Assembly (NCBI GenBank): GCA_009787075.1 | Contig: WRGS01000151.1 | Location: forward strand, 1-7,236 | Direction of reading: 5' to 3' | Source of the DNA: Paludibacter sp. | Lineage (GTDB): Bacteria > Bacteroidota > Bacteroidia > Bacteroidales > Paludibacteraceae | Length of the DNA stretch: 7,236 bases | Part shown: piece by piece, positions 6,294 through 7,236 of the stretch | Layout: each line of letters starts with the position of its first letter | Position numbering within the stretch: the stretch's first letter is position 1 | Translations under genes and position numbers: made by a program | Notes under the pieces: model-generated | What the model was told of the DNA's origin: nothing | The model's database searches: none | What the model saw: the letters and a program-made list of their open reading frames with translations, nothing else

Positions 6294-7103
6294 ATGAAAA
6301 AAATATTTATTTTGTTTTTTGCAATTATTCCGCTCGTTTCTGCGGCGCAACTTGAAAATTCCATATCAGGTTCTTCGTCTATTGCCGAAACATCGGTTTC
6401 AGATGCGCGGCAATGGTCGGCATTTCACAATCCTGCAAATTTGGGTTATTTGACTAAAACGGAATTTGGCGCAATTTTTGAAAATCGTTTTTTCATTAAA
6501 GAATTATCTACAAAAATTGCGCAAGCAGGCATTGCAACAAGCAAAGTGAATGTTGGCATTGGAGTTTCGCATTTTGGATATTCAATTTATCACGATATTT
6601 TAGCTGGCGTTGCCCTTGCACGTGATTTTTCCGGCAAATTTGCACTTGGGGTTTCACTTAATTATTTTGCAAGTTATTTTGTGCAGGAAAATCGTTATCG
6701 CGGTGCAGTTTTGGGGCAAATAGGCGCAAATATCAAAATATCCGACCGTATGAATGTGGGATTTAACGCATTTAATCCTTTTCTGACAAATGTAAAAACA
6801 GAAACTTCTGTTAAGAAATTGCCTTCTGTTTATTCGCTTGGCACGCGCTATTTTTTTGCAAAAAGCGTAGCGTGGCGCACGCAAATCGACAAAGAGTTGA
6901 ACGCTAATTATCGTTTTGCCACAGGATTCGATTATTATTTAAAAGATATATTTAGCTTAAAATTAGGAATTTACGGCTACGATTATCTGATAAGTTGCTT
7001 GGGAGTTGGTTTTTGTTTCAGCAATTTTCATTTCGATTTGAACGCCGAAATGCATCCGCAATTAGGAATTAACACTTTTGCTATGTTGAAATATAAGTTG
7101 TGA
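6294..7103 (+). CDS. PorV/PorQ-like outer-membrane beta-barrel protein
   Basis: A 269-residue protein with a signal peptide (MKKIFILFFAIIPLVSAA|Q, cleavage after A18). The mature part opens with a segment typical of Bacteroidota PorV/PorQ-like (FadL-superfamily-like) barrels: a Ser/Gly-rich start, then W41, HNPANL (45-50), a variant of the usual NPAGL, FENRF (62-66) and LSTK (71-74). Alternating polar and hydrophobic strands with regular Gly and aromatic residues then run to the end (for example VNVGIGVSHFGYSIY, FALGVSLNYF, MNVGFNAFNPF). It ends AMLKYKL, with hydrophobic and aromatic residues alternating as in a final barrel strand. The length suits a small barrel of about 10-14 strands. It is not long enough, nor close enough, to call it PorV itself, so no type IX secretion role is claimed. 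It starts 9 bases after the amidase and is probably co-transcribed with it. The substrate or partner is unknown. Confidence 0.75.
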   Translation: MKKIFILFFAIIPLVSAAQLENSISGSSSIAETSVSDARQWSAFHNPANLGYLTKTEFGAIFENRFFIKELSTKIAQAGIATSKVNVGIGVSHFGYSIYHDILAGVALARDFSGKFALGVSLNYFASYFVQENRYRGAVLGQIGANIKISDRMNVGFNAFNPFLTNVKTETSVKKLPSVYSLGTRYFFAKSVAWRTQIDKELNANYRFATGFDYYLKDIFSLKLGIYGYDYLISCLGVGFCFSNFHFDLNAEMHPQLGINTFAMLKYKL

Positions 7104-7179
7104 AATAAAATTTTTTTAAAAACACTTTATAAAATTCTTCAAAAATACGGTAAATTAATGCAGTTTTTCCCAATCTTCT

Positions 7180-7216
7180 GTTAGAAATAAGCGTTAAATT
7201 TTTACCATTTTCTAAC
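7180..7216. terminator. Weak inverted repeat after the barrel gene, possible terminator
   Basis: GTTAGAAA (7180-7187) is exactly complementary to TTTCTAAC (7209-7216), with a 21-base loop, and is followed by TTTTG and an AT-rich tail. The stem is only 8 pairs and mostly A/T, so its strength as a terminator is doubtful. The remaining 7104-7179 shows nothing recognisable. Confidence 0.25.
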
Positions 7217-7236
7217 TTTTGCTTAATAATTTTTAT

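Overview
The window looks like ordinary core chromosome of an AT-rich member of the Bacteroidota. Four things point there: a Bacteroidota-style TamB C-terminus; a DUF4846 protein next to a secreted amidase and a PorV/PorQ-like barrel; several matches to the Bacteroidota -7 promoter element TAnnTTTG; and start codons with no clear Shine-Dalgarno sequence. The species cannot be named from the sequence. All six protein genes lie on the + strand. I see no tRNA, rRNA, CRISPR array, transposase or phage gene.

Layout. Positions 1-2211 hold the C-terminal part of a TamB-like envelope protein whose start lies before the window. A short-chain dehydrogenase/reductase (2236-3042) follows after 24 bases. 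Next is a 377-base spacer (3043-3419) with only about 14% G+C. It carries repeated copies of TGTTGAAAA/TTTTCAACA, a TTATCAACA and a 43-base stretch of pure A/T. Quinolinate synthase nadA (3420-4355) follows, then a 271-base spacer with little in it. A DUF4846 lipoprotein or secreted protein (4627-5466) comes next, then a 227-base spacer with a dispersed-repeat-like hairpin (5493-5570) and two tandem promoter-like sites. The window closes with an exported amidase_2-type N-acetylmuramoyl-L-alanine amidase (5694-6284), tightly followed by a small outer-membrane beta-barrel protein of PorV/PorQ type (6294-7103).

Function. Four of the six genes (TamB, DUF4846, amidase, barrel) belong to the cell envelope: outer-membrane assembly, peptidoglycan cleavage and an outer-membrane barrel. 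NadA makes quinolinate for NAD synthesis. The SDR is a generic NAD(P)-dependent oxidoreductase. The amidase and barrel very likely share a transcript.

Most worth a second look are the repeat-rich spacer upstream of nadA, which has the architecture of a replication origin (DnaA-box-like 9-mers beside an A/T-only block), and a possible papain/CHAP-like active site in the DUF4846 protein. Both are inferences. No clearly new multi-gene system is visible.
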